Shown in pieces: positions 27,900-36,898 of a stretch of 64,000 nt of DNA. Position 1 is the stretch's first letter. Each line of letters begins with the position of its first letter. The notes under the pieces were generated by a model. The model saw nothing but the letters and a program-made list of their open reading frames with translations, made no database searches and was not told the origin of the DNA. The position numbers were made by a program, and so were the translations under genes. The stretch is from an endosymbiont 'TC1' of Trimyema compressum. Its GTDB lineage: Bacteria > Bacillota > TC1. Location of the stretch: the NCBI RefSeq assembly GCF_001584725.1, contig NZ_CP014606.1, positions 248,001-312,000 on the forward strand, read 5' to 3'.

Positions 27900-28430
27900 A
27901 GTTAATAATCAAAAGCTATCATTAATGAATGGTTTGTAATACTTACAATAGCTACTTTTATAAAGCGCTTATTCTCTTTAATGCACAAACAATCCTCAAT
28001 AGTATTTTTCGTTAAGTTTGAATAGAGAGAACATAGTCAGCATCTGAAATATTATTTGTTTGCTGGTTATTATTTTTTAAATTACAGCGAACCTTAAAAT
28101 TAATATTATTTTCTGTAGCAAAATGAGATAAAATATTAATCATATATAAGTTACAATATTTTTTATCTGGTTATTGGGTAGGTAAGATTGCCAAGTTGAA
28201 ACATATTCCCTGAGTTTAGCATATTGATGATTCTCTATAAAACCATCAATTATGGTAAGGTGGTTATGTATATTGTGGCGCATTTTTATTACATCTTTCA
28301 TTTCCTTTATTAAGAGAGTGAAGTAGGCTATTTGTGTTTCATAAAGTTGCTCCACTATATGTGCTCGCTCGTTTAAAATAGCTGATTCTTTGTATGGGAA
28401 TGGTATAAAGATATATTTTTTTGTTACTGG
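27900..28430 (-). pseudogene. GHKL-type sensor histidine kinase (AgrC/NatK-like), remnant
   Basis: Minus-strand segments match the C-terminal kinase core of GHKL sensor kinases. MRHNIHNHLTIIDGFIENHQYAKLREYV is the dimerisation helix with the phospho-accepting His. Further on, a NINFKVRCNLK segment and an N-box-like stretch (NTIEDCLCIKENKRFIKVAI) appear in another frame. Stops near 28140 and 28020 and frameshifts separate them. No sensor domain or ATP-lid is intact and no response regulator is adjacent. Confidence 0.6.
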
Positions 28431-28608
28431 AAAATAGTAATGAAAAATGCAATTGAAATATTATTCTTCCACTTTCAAACTTCATATTTCTCATTTAATA
28501 TACACAAAACACACATTTAAAGGACTTATGAACTTCATATATGTTTAGTAAGATATTATAGTAGTTAAGGAGGATACTATGAATATTTTGAGAGGAAAAT
28601 GTATATGA

Positions 28609-29030
28609 ATGCAAAAATAAAAAACATTAGCTATTGGATTAACAGCACTTACATTATTGGGAATTGGAGGAACTACTTTATTTGCAGCTACAAATGATAA
28701 TTCAGCTAATCAGAAAGCTAATGCTATTACAGCAAAACAGATTGGCTATAAGTGTAAAGGAGCATCAAAATTTGAAGAAGCGGTATCAAAGGGAATTATT
28801 GATAAAGCAATAGCAAACAAAATGTTAGAGTTTTTAAAAAATAACAAAGATAATGCTAAAAAGGAGCCGATAAATTTTCTGATTTAGTATCTGCAGGTAT
28901 TATTAATGAGAATCAAGCTAAACAGCTAAAAGAAATGAACCTTCATAAGGAACATAAAGATACGAAAGCATAGATGGCTGAAGATGCAGTAAAAAAATGG
29001 TCCACATATAATCCACATATAAATAGATAA
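28609..29030 (+). pseudogene. small secreted protein with two helical repeats, broken
   Basis: An N-terminal signal peptide (LAIGLTALTLLGIGGTTLFAAT) is followed by a basic domain with two related segments: FEEAVSKGIIDKAIANKML and FSDLVSAGIINENQAKQLKE, resembling the helical repeats of DUF2680/YckD-like exported proteins. Lesions: TAA as codon 4 (28618-28620 region), a frameshift near 28868, and a TAG at 28971-28973 after which the frame stays open to 29030. An AAGGAGG site lies about 30 bases upstream. Function unknown. Confidence 0.5.
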
Positions 29031-29241
29031 AAAAATAATATCAGTGGAAAAGAATAGTTAATATATCCATTTTGAGTGAATCGTTAATAAAAAGAGCAAA
29101 ATACTCTATTAACGGAAATTTCAAAGGGGGTTTTTAATAGCAATAAAAATTAGATTTGCTATTAAAAAGTGGGTGAAGCTATTTGATTGTTCTAGCAAAA
29201 ATAAAAATCAAAAGAAAGAAATTAGTAATTACACAGATATA

Positions 29242-30226
29242 CTAATATTTTTTAATAATATTGCTAATATATTTAATAATACTATCAAAATCTATTTGGC
29301 TCGGAATATAGGCAGACCATTCTAAAATTTTAAATTCTTTATGGTAGGCATTTAAGTTTTGAAAATAATCAAAAGCAATTTTAAAAGAACTAGTTTTATC
29401 ATATTTGCCATGAATAAAATAGATAGGTATATCAATTAAAGTATTATCAGGTGAAAATATAACACCAGATAATAACCTTGATATACTAATTTTGTTTTCT
29501 CCATTATTACTTTCAATTTTATTATTATTCTCCCAAATTGTACTAAATATTTTTAAATCTTTTTTCTGCTTATAAGGTGGACACCCTATTTGCTTTAACA
29601 GACGAATTTCTTTTTTTCTTTTTTATTGTTTCCAGTAGCCAAGTGTATGTATCTAAATCTCCTTTATCCATATTAAGAAGTTGAGCATAAGCAATATAAC
29701 CATAAAATTTTTGCGGATATTGTTGTATAAGCTTAATAGCCGGTATTGTCCCCCAAGAAGCGCCAACAATAAATATTTTTGAACGATTAAATTCTTTGCA
29801 AAGGTAATCTACCAAAGCATTCGTGTCATTTACAATCTGTTCTATAGTAAGATCAGCTACATTTACATTTTTATTATAGGATTTTCCAGCACCTCTTTGA
29901 TCCCAGTAAACGGCTACTGCATTTTCTGTAATTTCAGGATAAATTCCTCTTGAATTTACACCAAAAGGATAGGCAATACCTGGGCCACCATGTAAAAATA
30001 ATACAACTGGCTTATTCTTATCTGTTGCTTCAATATAAATATATTGTTCTGAATTATTTAATACTACTTTTCTTAATTCACTAATACCATTATTAGCAAT
30101 AATGCTATTGCTATTAGTATAAGTAATGATTTTTTTCTGTCTATATTTTCTGTAAGCTAAAAATATTATGATAAATGCTAATATAAAAAGCAAAGAAACT
30201 AAAAACAGATTAATTATTATATTCAA
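29242..30226 (-). pseudogene. alpha/beta hydrolase (proline-iminopeptidase-like), frameshifted
   Basis: About 325 residues: an N-terminal membrane segment (LFLVSLLFILAFIIIFLAY), then the S33-type hydrolase core with oxyanion motif LFLHGGPG, WDQRGAGKS and nucleophile elbow VGASWGT. The C-terminal part, in another frame after about 29600, contains IPIYFIHGKYD with the charge-relay Asp. The frameshift lies in an A/T run near 29605. Its presumed role is peptide or ester hydrolysis at the membrane. Confidence 0.78.
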
Positions 30227-30494
30227 ATTGTTCTCCTTTGTTTAAAGTATTATGTAAATATAAATTTAAGGATAGAGTTGATATTTATTTATTCTGAACT
30301 ATTTAATTATACAATACACTTTTTGCATGTCAATAATGAATCCTTCTGAAAATACAGGAATGTAGTCGATTGAGTTGGCTGAAAAGCATTTAATATGGCA
30401 TAGACAGATGAGCGTGATTAATAATACTAGAGACTTTTTGATAAGAATGTAAAAAGCAGTTTTAAAAGTAATATATATAAATTTCAAAAAAGTA

Positions 30495-30540
30495 TTGACA
30501 AAACATCGAAAATATAGTCAAATATAGTCAAATATAGTCA
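30495..30540 (+). promoter_or_regulatory. ctsR promoter with triple CtsR operator
   Basis: TTGACA at 30495-30500 is followed by three direct heptads spaced by three bases: AGTCAAA TAT AGTCAAA TAT AGTCAGG (30517-30543). This matches the CtsR heptad direct repeat, here with three rather than two units, covering the -10 and start region of the autoregulated operon. Confidence 0.82.
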
Positions 30541-30552
30541 GGAGTGAGAATA

Positions 30553-30963
30553 ATGAAGACCCTAAGTGATGTAATTGAAGCCTATATTTTAGATATTATT
30601 AAAGGTAGTGAAAATGGATCTGTTCATTTAAAAAGAATGGATTTATCATTTAAATTTTCCTGTGTTCCCTCACAGATTAACTATGTTTTAAATACTAGAT
30701 TTACAATTGAGAGAGGTTATCTGGTAGAAAGTAAACGCGGTGGAGGTGGTTATGTGCAAATTGAAAAAATATCCGCTTCAGATATTCCTTCTTTTCTAAA
30801 GAAGATTGAATGTGTTTCAGGAGAAATGACCAGTATGATGGGGAAGAAAATTCTGGAAAGACTTGGAGAAGAAAAAATAATTACAGATAGAGGATTAGCA
30901 ATTATCTGGCAACTTATTAAAGATGAAAGTTTGCCAATTGATGATAAAAAAGGAAAGAAATAA
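30553..30963 (+). CDS. ctsR: CtsR, heat-shock transcriptional repressor
   Basis: A 136-residue repressor of class III heat-shock genes. The winged-helix DNA-binding part includes LSDVIEAYILDII, the FSCVPSQINYVLNTRF helix-turn-helix, and the glycine wing RGGGGYVQI. The C-terminal domain is short for the family (about 150). The start ATG 30553 follows AGGAGTG. It is intact, but its usual operon partners mcsA, mcsB and clpC are destroyed just downstream, so the remaining targets must be elsewhere (for example clpP or other operons). Confidence 0.92.
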   Translation: MKTLSDVIEAYILDIIKGSENGSVHLKRMDLSFKFSCVPSQINYVLNTRFTIERGYLVESKRGGGGYVQIEKISASDIPSFLKKIECVSGEMTSMMGKKILERLGEEKIITDRGLAIIWQLIKDESLPIDDKKGKK

Positions 30964-31023
30964 CATAAGAGCTATTATGATGAAAAATTTAATGGTTTTT
31001 TAGCTGGCGAAGGAGGAAACTAA

Positions 31024-31063
31024 AATGAAATGTCAATTATGTGGAAAAAATGATGCAAGCTAC
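31024..31063 (+). pseudogene. mcsA: McsA, first 13 codons only
   Basis: The start ATG behind AGGAGG encodes MKCQLCGKNDASY with the first CxxC zinc motif of McsA. The next base begins the IS. The rest of mcsA, all of mcsB and the front of clpC are absent. Confidence 0.75.
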
Positions 31064-32328
31064 TGGAAGAATGTCAATAGAGTAGATAGAAAAAGTGAAA
31101 TTAAGTTTTAATAGAAGTGAAAAAATAGTCTTCTTTGGAATTAGGAGAAAGAATGTTATTAGCAGAGTGGGGACGTATAGGGGGTTGTAGAAGCCCTCAA
31201 TGTGTTCAAAGCAGGAAAGCTTAATTTGAGCAAAGGAAGAAAAAGACCTACGAAGAATTTCTTCTTTTTTCATATATTTAAAAAGGACTCAACGACAGCA
31301 TTGTCCCAAGGATGAGAAAGCTTAGAAAAAGATTGAATGATACCAAAAGAATCAAGGAGCTTTCTAAAGATAAAAGAAGTATATTAGGAACCTCTGTCAG
31401 AATGAAAAATAAGAGAAGTAGAAGGTTTTTGAGAATAAAAGGCTTTGATAAAAGTATCCTTAACAAGAGAAGTATCAATTTTAAGAGAGAGCTTCCAAGC
31501 AATAATTTTACGAGAAAATAAATCCATAATAACACAGAGATAAGCAAAAGAGGCATTTAAATTAATATAGGTAATGTCACTAGCCCAGACTTGATTGGGC
31601 TGAGGAACATTAAAATTTTGATTTAGGTAGTTAGGGCAATCAAAATTGGGAATAGACCTCGGATGAATAAACCGAAGTTTGATAGTAGGCATTTTAGGAA
31701 GATTCATGTCAGTCATCAGGCGGCTCGCTCTACCAATACTGATGTTGATGCCATAGTCATAGGAAAGAAGAGCCTTAATCTTAGATGGGCCAATACGTCT
31801 CTTAGTAAGATGACAAATCTCCGAGAATAAGCTGACGGAGTTTTTAATTCTCAATAGTTCTAGGAGAAAGTTTTTCCGAAAAGTATTTGTAATAGGAGCT
31901 GCGGTTCACTTTAAGGACATGACAAAGAAAAGAGATAGCGTGCTGAAAACGAAGGGTATGAACAGCCATTAATCTTTGTCTGAGTGAGGCGTGAATATGG
32001 CAATTGCTTTTTTTAAAATGATATTTTCCTCCTAGAGTCGAGCATTACGCTTTTGAAGATCCTTAATCTGCTTAGCGGTTAGAATAGTATCATCATCAAT
32101 TCTAACCTGAGAATAAAGTTTAATCCACTTGTGTAAAGCAGACATGGAGACACCATATTCTTTAGAAAGTTGGGATTGAGTTTTACCGTTTTGGTGTAAA
32201 TTAACAATACTTTTTTTAAATTCTTCATCGTATTTCTTGTAATTATTCATAATTTTATCCTTTCTTATGTGTCTACTTATTTAAAACATGTTTCACTTTT
32301 TCCTGTCTACTTTTTTAGTATATGTCCA
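31064..32328 (-). mobile_element. complete IS3-family element (copy C)
   Basis: 1265 bp, the same termini as copy B in reverse orientation (TGGAAG at 31064, TGTCCA ending at 32328). The left flank is mcsA codon 13 and the right flank is the middle of clpC. The element therefore sits at the junction of a deletion of several kilobases, not at a simple insertion. Flanking triplets TAC and GAT do not match. Confidence 0.95.
31101..32250 (-). pseudogene. IS3-family transposase OrfA/OrfB, disabled (copy C)
   Basis: Same peptide segments as copy B: OrfA 32250-32032 with TAG after NARL; OrfB with the WASDITYI, SDRGS-stop and NAVVESF blocks in several frames. Every lesion of copy B is reproduced at the equivalent base. 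Confidence 0.92.
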
Positions 32329-33319
32329 GATATTGCCAAGATTGTTTCTGAATGGACTGGCATTCCAGTTGAAAATATGGAAAAATCTGAAACTGATAAA
32401 CTAATGAATTTAGAGTCTACTTTACATCAGAGAGTAATTGGTCAAGATGAAGCCATTACTGTACTTTCAAAAGCAGTTAGAAGAGCAAGATCTGGACTTA
32501 AAATCCTAAGAGACCATCAGGTTCTTTCTTATTCCTTGGACCTACTGGTGTCGGAAAAACTGAAACGGCTAAAGCTTTAGCAGAATACTTATTCGGCAAA
32601 GAAGAAGATATGGTTCGTTTCGATATGTCAGAGTTTATGGAGAAACATACTGTTTCAAAATTAATTGGTGCTCCTCCAGGATATGTAGGATTTGATGATG
32701 CATGTCAATTAACTGAAGCTGTCAGAAGAAATCCATATAGTGTTATTCTATTTGATGAAGTTGAGAAAGCCCACCCAGATGTATTTAACATTATGCTCTA
32801 ATTATTTAATGATGGTAGACTTACAGACGGATAAGGTAGAACCGTAAACTTTAGAAATACAGTTATTATTATGACTTCTAACGTTGGCGTTGATAAAATT
32901 CGCTATATTAATAAATTAGGGTTTAATAATGATGTTGATAGTGAGTCTGAAGAAAAACAAAATAGAGAAAAAATAATGAGTGAAGTCAAAAATACATTTA
33001 GACCAGAATTCATTAATCGTTTAGATGATATTTTAGAGATGTTGAAAAAAGAGTAATGGAACTAGGTATTCCTTCATTGGAAATTAAAGATACCTTGAAG
33101 AAAAAATTGTTAGATGATGGTTTCGATCCAGAGTATGGCGCAAGACCGCTTAAGCGTTCAGTTCAAAGCTTTGTTGAAGACCCATTAGCAGATGCAATCT
33201 TAAGTAGCACTATTGAAGAAGGGGAAAAAGCAATTCTTAATTATAAGAATGAAAGAGTAATTGTAACCAATGCTGGAGATGATGATATAGAAGAAATAAT
33301 TGAAGTAGTTGAAGAATAA
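32329..33319 (+). pseudogene. clpC: ClpC C-terminal half, broken
   Basis: Remnant of the AAA+ unfoldase partner of ClpP. It begins at [17 protein letters not shown], so the N-domain and first ATPase domain (about 470 residues) are missing. The second ATPase domain shows [16 protein letters not shown] (Walker A), [25 protein letters not shown] and [15 protein letters not shown] (Walker B). Lesions: a frameshift near 32507, TAA at 32800 and 32832 where Gln is expected (ML-Q-LFNDGRLTDG-Q-GRTV), and a deletion plus frameshift near 33040 before the C-terminal DPEYGARPLKR. Confidence 0.9.
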
Positions 33320-33359
33320 ACCTTTTATTTAGATGTTTTTTCTGATACAATACAGTGAG

Positions 33360-33445
33360 ATACAGGGGAGCTGGTAAACCAGCTGAGAGTTAAGCGTGAC
33401 TTAAGACCCTTTAACCTGATCTGGATAATGCCAGCGTAGGGAGAA
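33360..33445 (+). promoter_or_regulatory. TPP (thiamine pyrophosphate) riboswitch
   Basis: THI-box blocks CAGGGGAGCTG, GCTGAGAG, GACCCTTTAACCTGATCTGG and AATGCCAGCGTAGGGA are all present in order. It precedes thiT and a terminator. Confidence 0.95.
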
Positions 33446-33455
33446 AAAGCATTTA

Positions 33456-33488
33456 ACAGCTTTATCCTGACGGATAAAGCTGTTTTTT
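33456..33488 (+). terminator. TPP-riboswitch terminator
   Basis: AACAGCTTTATCC, loop TGAC, GGATAAAGCTGTT followed by TTTTT, immediately before the thiT ribosome site. Confidence 0.88.
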
Positions 33489-33509
33489 TATGTGGAAAGG
33501 AGATTGGAA

Positions 33510-34013
33510 ATGGAACGGAAAAAATTATCAATACTGGTTGAGGGCGGGGTTTTACTGGGAATAGCTGAAGCCTTAAATTACTTTGTTTTATTAACTATGC
33601 CTTATGGAGGGGCTATTACTTTAGCGCCTTTATCTATTATTATATTCGCTATGAGACGAGGGGTTAAGCAAGGTGTTTTTTTAGGTATTCTCTATGGAAT
33701 CTTACATTTTGTTTTAACCACTAAGTTTAGTTTTCATCCACTTTCAATAGTATTGGATTACATTGTGCCAGGTGCGGCATTAGGCCTAGTGGCTCTAGGT
33801 AAGCATAATCTTGGTTTTTTATTAGCGACTCTAGTTCGCTTTGTTAGTAATTTTTTATCAGGTGTTCTTGTGTTTGCCAGTTATGCAGGTGACAGTAATC
33901 CAATTATCTATTCCTTGATTTATAATTTCACGTATGTGATTCCAGAAATGCTTATTATATTTGTTCTTGTAATTCTGCTTAAAAAGTTTATGCCTATATT
34001 CTCCAGACAGTGA
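33510..34013 (+). CDS. thiT: ThiT, thiamine ECF transporter S component
   Basis: A 167-residue membrane protein that binds thiamine for import through the shared ECF energising module (not in this window). Six hydrophobic segments; YGGAITLAPLSIIIFAMRRG and GKHNLGFLLATLVRFVSNFLSGVLVF are typical ThiT blocks. The start ATG 33510 follows AAAGGAGATT; an upstream in-frame GTG would overlap that site. The TPP riboswitch upstream supports the assignment. Intact. Confidence 0.93.
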   Translation: MERKKLSILVEGGVLLGIAEALNYFVLLTMPYGGAITLAPLSIIIFAMRRGVKQGVFLGILYGILHFVLTTKFSFHPLSIVLDYIVPGAALGLVALGKHNLGFLLATLVRFVSNFLSGVLVFASYAGDSNPIIYSLIYNFTYVIPEMLIIFVLVILLKKFMPIFSRQ

Positions 34014-34054
34014 AAATATGGTATAATAGGTTAAAAAGAAAAGGGAGCGAAGTC

Positions 34055-34564
34055 ATGTTATCAAAACATTTAAATGAAGAATTAAATAATCAAATTATGT
34101 ATGAGTTTTTTTCAGCCCATCTTTATTTAGCAATGGCTGCTAAATTTGAGAGCTTAGATTTTGCAGGTGCTTCAAACTATATGAAAGTACAAGCTGAAGA
34201 GGAAAAATCTCATGCTATGAAAATATTTGATTTTATTGCAGAAAAAGGTGGCGACATTGAAATCTTAGGATTTGAAACTCCTGTCGTTAAAGGCAATGAT
34301 ATTCTTGAAATTTTTGAAGAAACTTTAGAACATGAACAATGGGTTACCAAAAGAATTAATTTATTAATGGATATTGCTCAAGAGGAAAGAGATTACTCTG
34401 TAATTAGTTTTCTAAACTGGTTCATTGATGAGCAAGTTGAAGAAGAGAGCAATGCAGATGCTATTATTAAGAAATTAAGATTAATTGGCGACAATAGCAA
34501 TGGCCTATATCAAATGGATAAAGAGTTAGCAACGAGAGTGTTTGTGGATGACACACAAGAATAA
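34055..34564 (+). CDS. ftnA: bacterial ferritin (FtnA type)
   Basis: A 169-residue four-helix ferritin. The ferroxidase ligands are in NQIMYEFFSAHLYLAMA (Glu17), AEEEKSHAMKIFDFI (Glu50, His53) and in the third and fourth helices (EEERDY-type segment, DEQVEEE). It stores iron and limits iron-driven oxidative damage. The ribosome site is GGGAGCGAAG. A TATAAT-like element (34023) lies close upstream. Intact. Confidence 0.93.
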   Translation: MLSKHLNEELNNQIMYEFFSAHLYLAMAAKFESLDFAGASNYMKVQAEEEKSHAMKIFDFIAEKGGDIEILGFETPVVKGNDILEIFEETLEHEQWVTKRINLLMDIAQEERDYSVISFLNWFIDEQVEEESNADAIIKKLRLIGDNSNGLYQMDKELATRVFVDDTQE

Positions 34565-34585
34565 TATTGATTACATGGAGTAACA

Positions 34586-35656
34586 ATGACTTTTAAGATG
34601 ATAATTACACTTGTGGCAATAGGCATAACACTTATTTTAAGTTTTGCCCTTGTGCCACTTGTTAAGAAGATAGCATTTAAAGTTGATGCCTTAGATTATC
34701 CAAATAATAGGAAAGTACATACAATGCCAACACCTCGATTAGGAGGGATTGGCATTGTTGTTTCCTTTTATGTTGGAATATTTATTGTATTCGGCTTTAT
34801 TCAAACAGCTGTTTCAATTATTTTCCCATCAATTTTTGTAGTACTTGCAGGTGTCTTAGATGATATTTTTACTATTAGCCCAAAACTAAAACTTTTTTTA
34901 CAGTTTATGGGTGCCCTAGTATTTGTAAGTTTTGGAGGCAATCATATAATTAGTTTTTTTATGGTTGAAGGACAGCCATTACCTTTAAATGAATTATCTT
35001 TGGTTATTACAGTGCTATGGTTAATTGGCGCCTCAAATGCTGTTAATTTAATTGATGGCTTAGATGGTTTAGCTGGTGGGGTATCTCTTATTTCCAGTTT
35101 ATCTTTAGGGCTTTTATGTATTTTAATTGGCAATAATACTTATGGTATTGTAACCTTTATTTTAGCTGCCAGTATACTGGGTTTTCTTAAGTATAATTTT
35201 TATCCAGCTAGTATTTTTATGGGAGATACAGGTGCCTTATTCTTAGGTTTTATTTTAGGAGAGTTGGCTATATTAGGCGCTCTTAAAGGAGCGACTTTCA
35301 TTAGTTTTATGTTACCTATTCTAATTTTAGGTATTCCTATTTTAGATACAGTGTGGTCCATTCTTAGAAGAGCACTGTCAGGAAAACCTATTATGAATGC
35401 AGATAAAAATCACCTTCATCATCGGCTTCTCAATAGGGGGTTCAGCCATCGGCAAACGGTACTATTTATTTATTGTATCAGTGCTATTCTAGGGGTAACA
35501 GCTGTTTTAGTTAGTGGTATTAGTACTATTAACATGGTTATTGTAGTCGTTGCTGTTGTTTTAATTATTCTGCTTTTATTTGCACAAATGGGTTTGTTTA
35601 GTAAAACAGAGCGTGAAAAGGAAAAGGGGTGTATGGAAGATGAGAAGGAAGAATAA
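34586..35656 (+). CDS. WecA/TagO-type undecaprenyl-phosphate sugar-1-phosphate transferase
   Basis: A 356-residue polytopic membrane enzyme of the MraY/WecA/TagO family, which loads a sugar-1-phosphate (usually GlcNAc) onto undecaprenyl phosphate to start wall polymers. Conserved acidic motifs are visible: VLDDI, NLIDGLDGLAGG, FMGDTGALFLG, and the family HLHHRLLNRGFSHRQ block. The highly charged C-terminal tail ends next to the cinA start. Intact; the polymer made is not indicated by the neighbours. Confidence 0.88.
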   Translation: MTFKMIITLVAIGITLILSFALVPLVKKIAFKVDALDYPNNRKVHTMPTPRLGGIGIVVSFYVGIFIVFGFIQTAVSIIFPSIFVVLAGVLDDIFTISPKLKLFLQFMGALVFVSFGGNHIISFFMVEGQPLPLNELSLVITVLWLIGASNAVNLIDGLDGLAGGVSLISSLSLGLLCILIGNNTYGIVTFILAASILGFLKYNFYPASIFMGDTGALFLGFILGELAILGALKGATFISFMLPILILGIPILDTVWSILRRALSGKPIMNADKNHLHHRLLNRGFSHRQTVLFIYCISAILGVTAVLVSGISTINMVIVVVAVVLIILLLFAQMGLFSKTEREKEKGCMEDEKEE

Positions 35657-35657
35657 T

Positions 35658-36898
35658 ATGGAATGTCAGATTATTTGTACAGGAACTGAATTGCTTTTAG
35701 GTGAGACTTTAAATACTAACAGCCAATATTTAGGACGTCAATTTGCTAAATGGGGAATTGATGTATATGAAGTGAGCACTTATGGCGATAATAAAGTTCG
35801 TTTAGTTGAGGCTCTAAAAAGAACTAAAAGCCAGCTGATTTTTTTAAATGGTGGCTTAGGTCCAACAGAGGATGACGTTACAAGAGAGGCTTTAAGTGAG
35901 TTTTTAGGTGTCCCAGAAATTGTGCACCAAAGAACTTTAGATAAAATGAAGAATTTTGTAGAAAAAGGAATAAAGCCTGCCTTTCAGGAAATAAAAAAGT
36001 AGCGAATGTATTAGACGGCGCTACTGTTTTTTTTAATGAAGAAGGGGCTGCTCCTGGTTCAGTAATCAAAAAAGATAATCGTTATTTCTTTTTAACGCCA
36101 GGGCCTCCTAATGAATTAGAATGGCTTTTTGAAAATGAAATTTTGCCATATTTAGTTAAGGAATTTAATTTAACTGAAACGATTCTCTCAAAGACAATCA
36201 AAATTATGGGTATTGGGGAATCCGATGCAGAGAATTTATTAAAGGATCTTATAAAAAGTAATAATCCTACTTTGGCTCCTACTGTAAAAGAGGGAGAAAT
36301 TCATTTTAGAATTACGGCTAAAGGTGATAATATGATTGCCTTGGAAAATTTAATTAATACAATGAAAAAAAAGATAGAGGCTGTTTTAGGTGACTATATA
36401 TTCGGTGAGAATTCAGATACTCTTGAAAGTGTTTTAGGCAATCTTTTATTGGTTGAAAAGAAATCTATTTCTGTTGCTGAATCTTGCACGGGAGGGTACT
36501 TAAGCCATATATTAACTAATGTACCAGGTAGTTCAGCTTATTTTAATAGAGGCTATGTTACATATTCCAATGATGCTAAAATGGATTTATTAGGTGTTTC
36601 TAAAGAGACTTTAGAAACCTATGGTGCTGTTAGTGAAGAGGCTGCTAGTGAAATGGTAGCGGGTGTTTATAAACATACTAAATCAGATATCTGTATGGCA
36701 ACAACTGGAATAGCAGGCCCAGATGGTGGCAGTATTGAGAAGCCTGTTGGTTTAGTCTATATTGGTTTTTCTTTTGATGGCAGTATTATTATTATTAAAA
36801 AACAATTTTCAGGGAGTCGTGAAAGTATTAAAAAGAGAACCGTTAGATATATTTTATTTTATTTATTAAATCAAATAAAAAGGGGAAAAATAGAATGA
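35658..36898 (+). pseudogene. cinA: CinA-like competence/damage protein, one frameshift
   Basis: A 410-residue CinA with two parts: the N-terminal MoCF-like domain (CTGTELLLGETLNTNSQYL, FLNGGLGPTEDDVTREAL) and the C-terminal nicotinamide-nucleotide amidase domain (SVAESCTGGYLSHILTNVPGSS, then TTGIAGPDGG). A single frameshift near 35990 (GAAATAAAAAAG, apparently one A short) ends the first part with TAG. It may be a recent lesion or a sequence error; translation of the second half alone is conceivable. I chose ATG 35658 behind GAAGGAAG. Confidence 0.85.

Noticed and set aside
30299-30487. A 62-residue reverse-strand hydrophobic frame upstream of ctsR
   Set aside because: No ribosome site, no recognised family, and it overlaps the region leading to the ctsR promoter.
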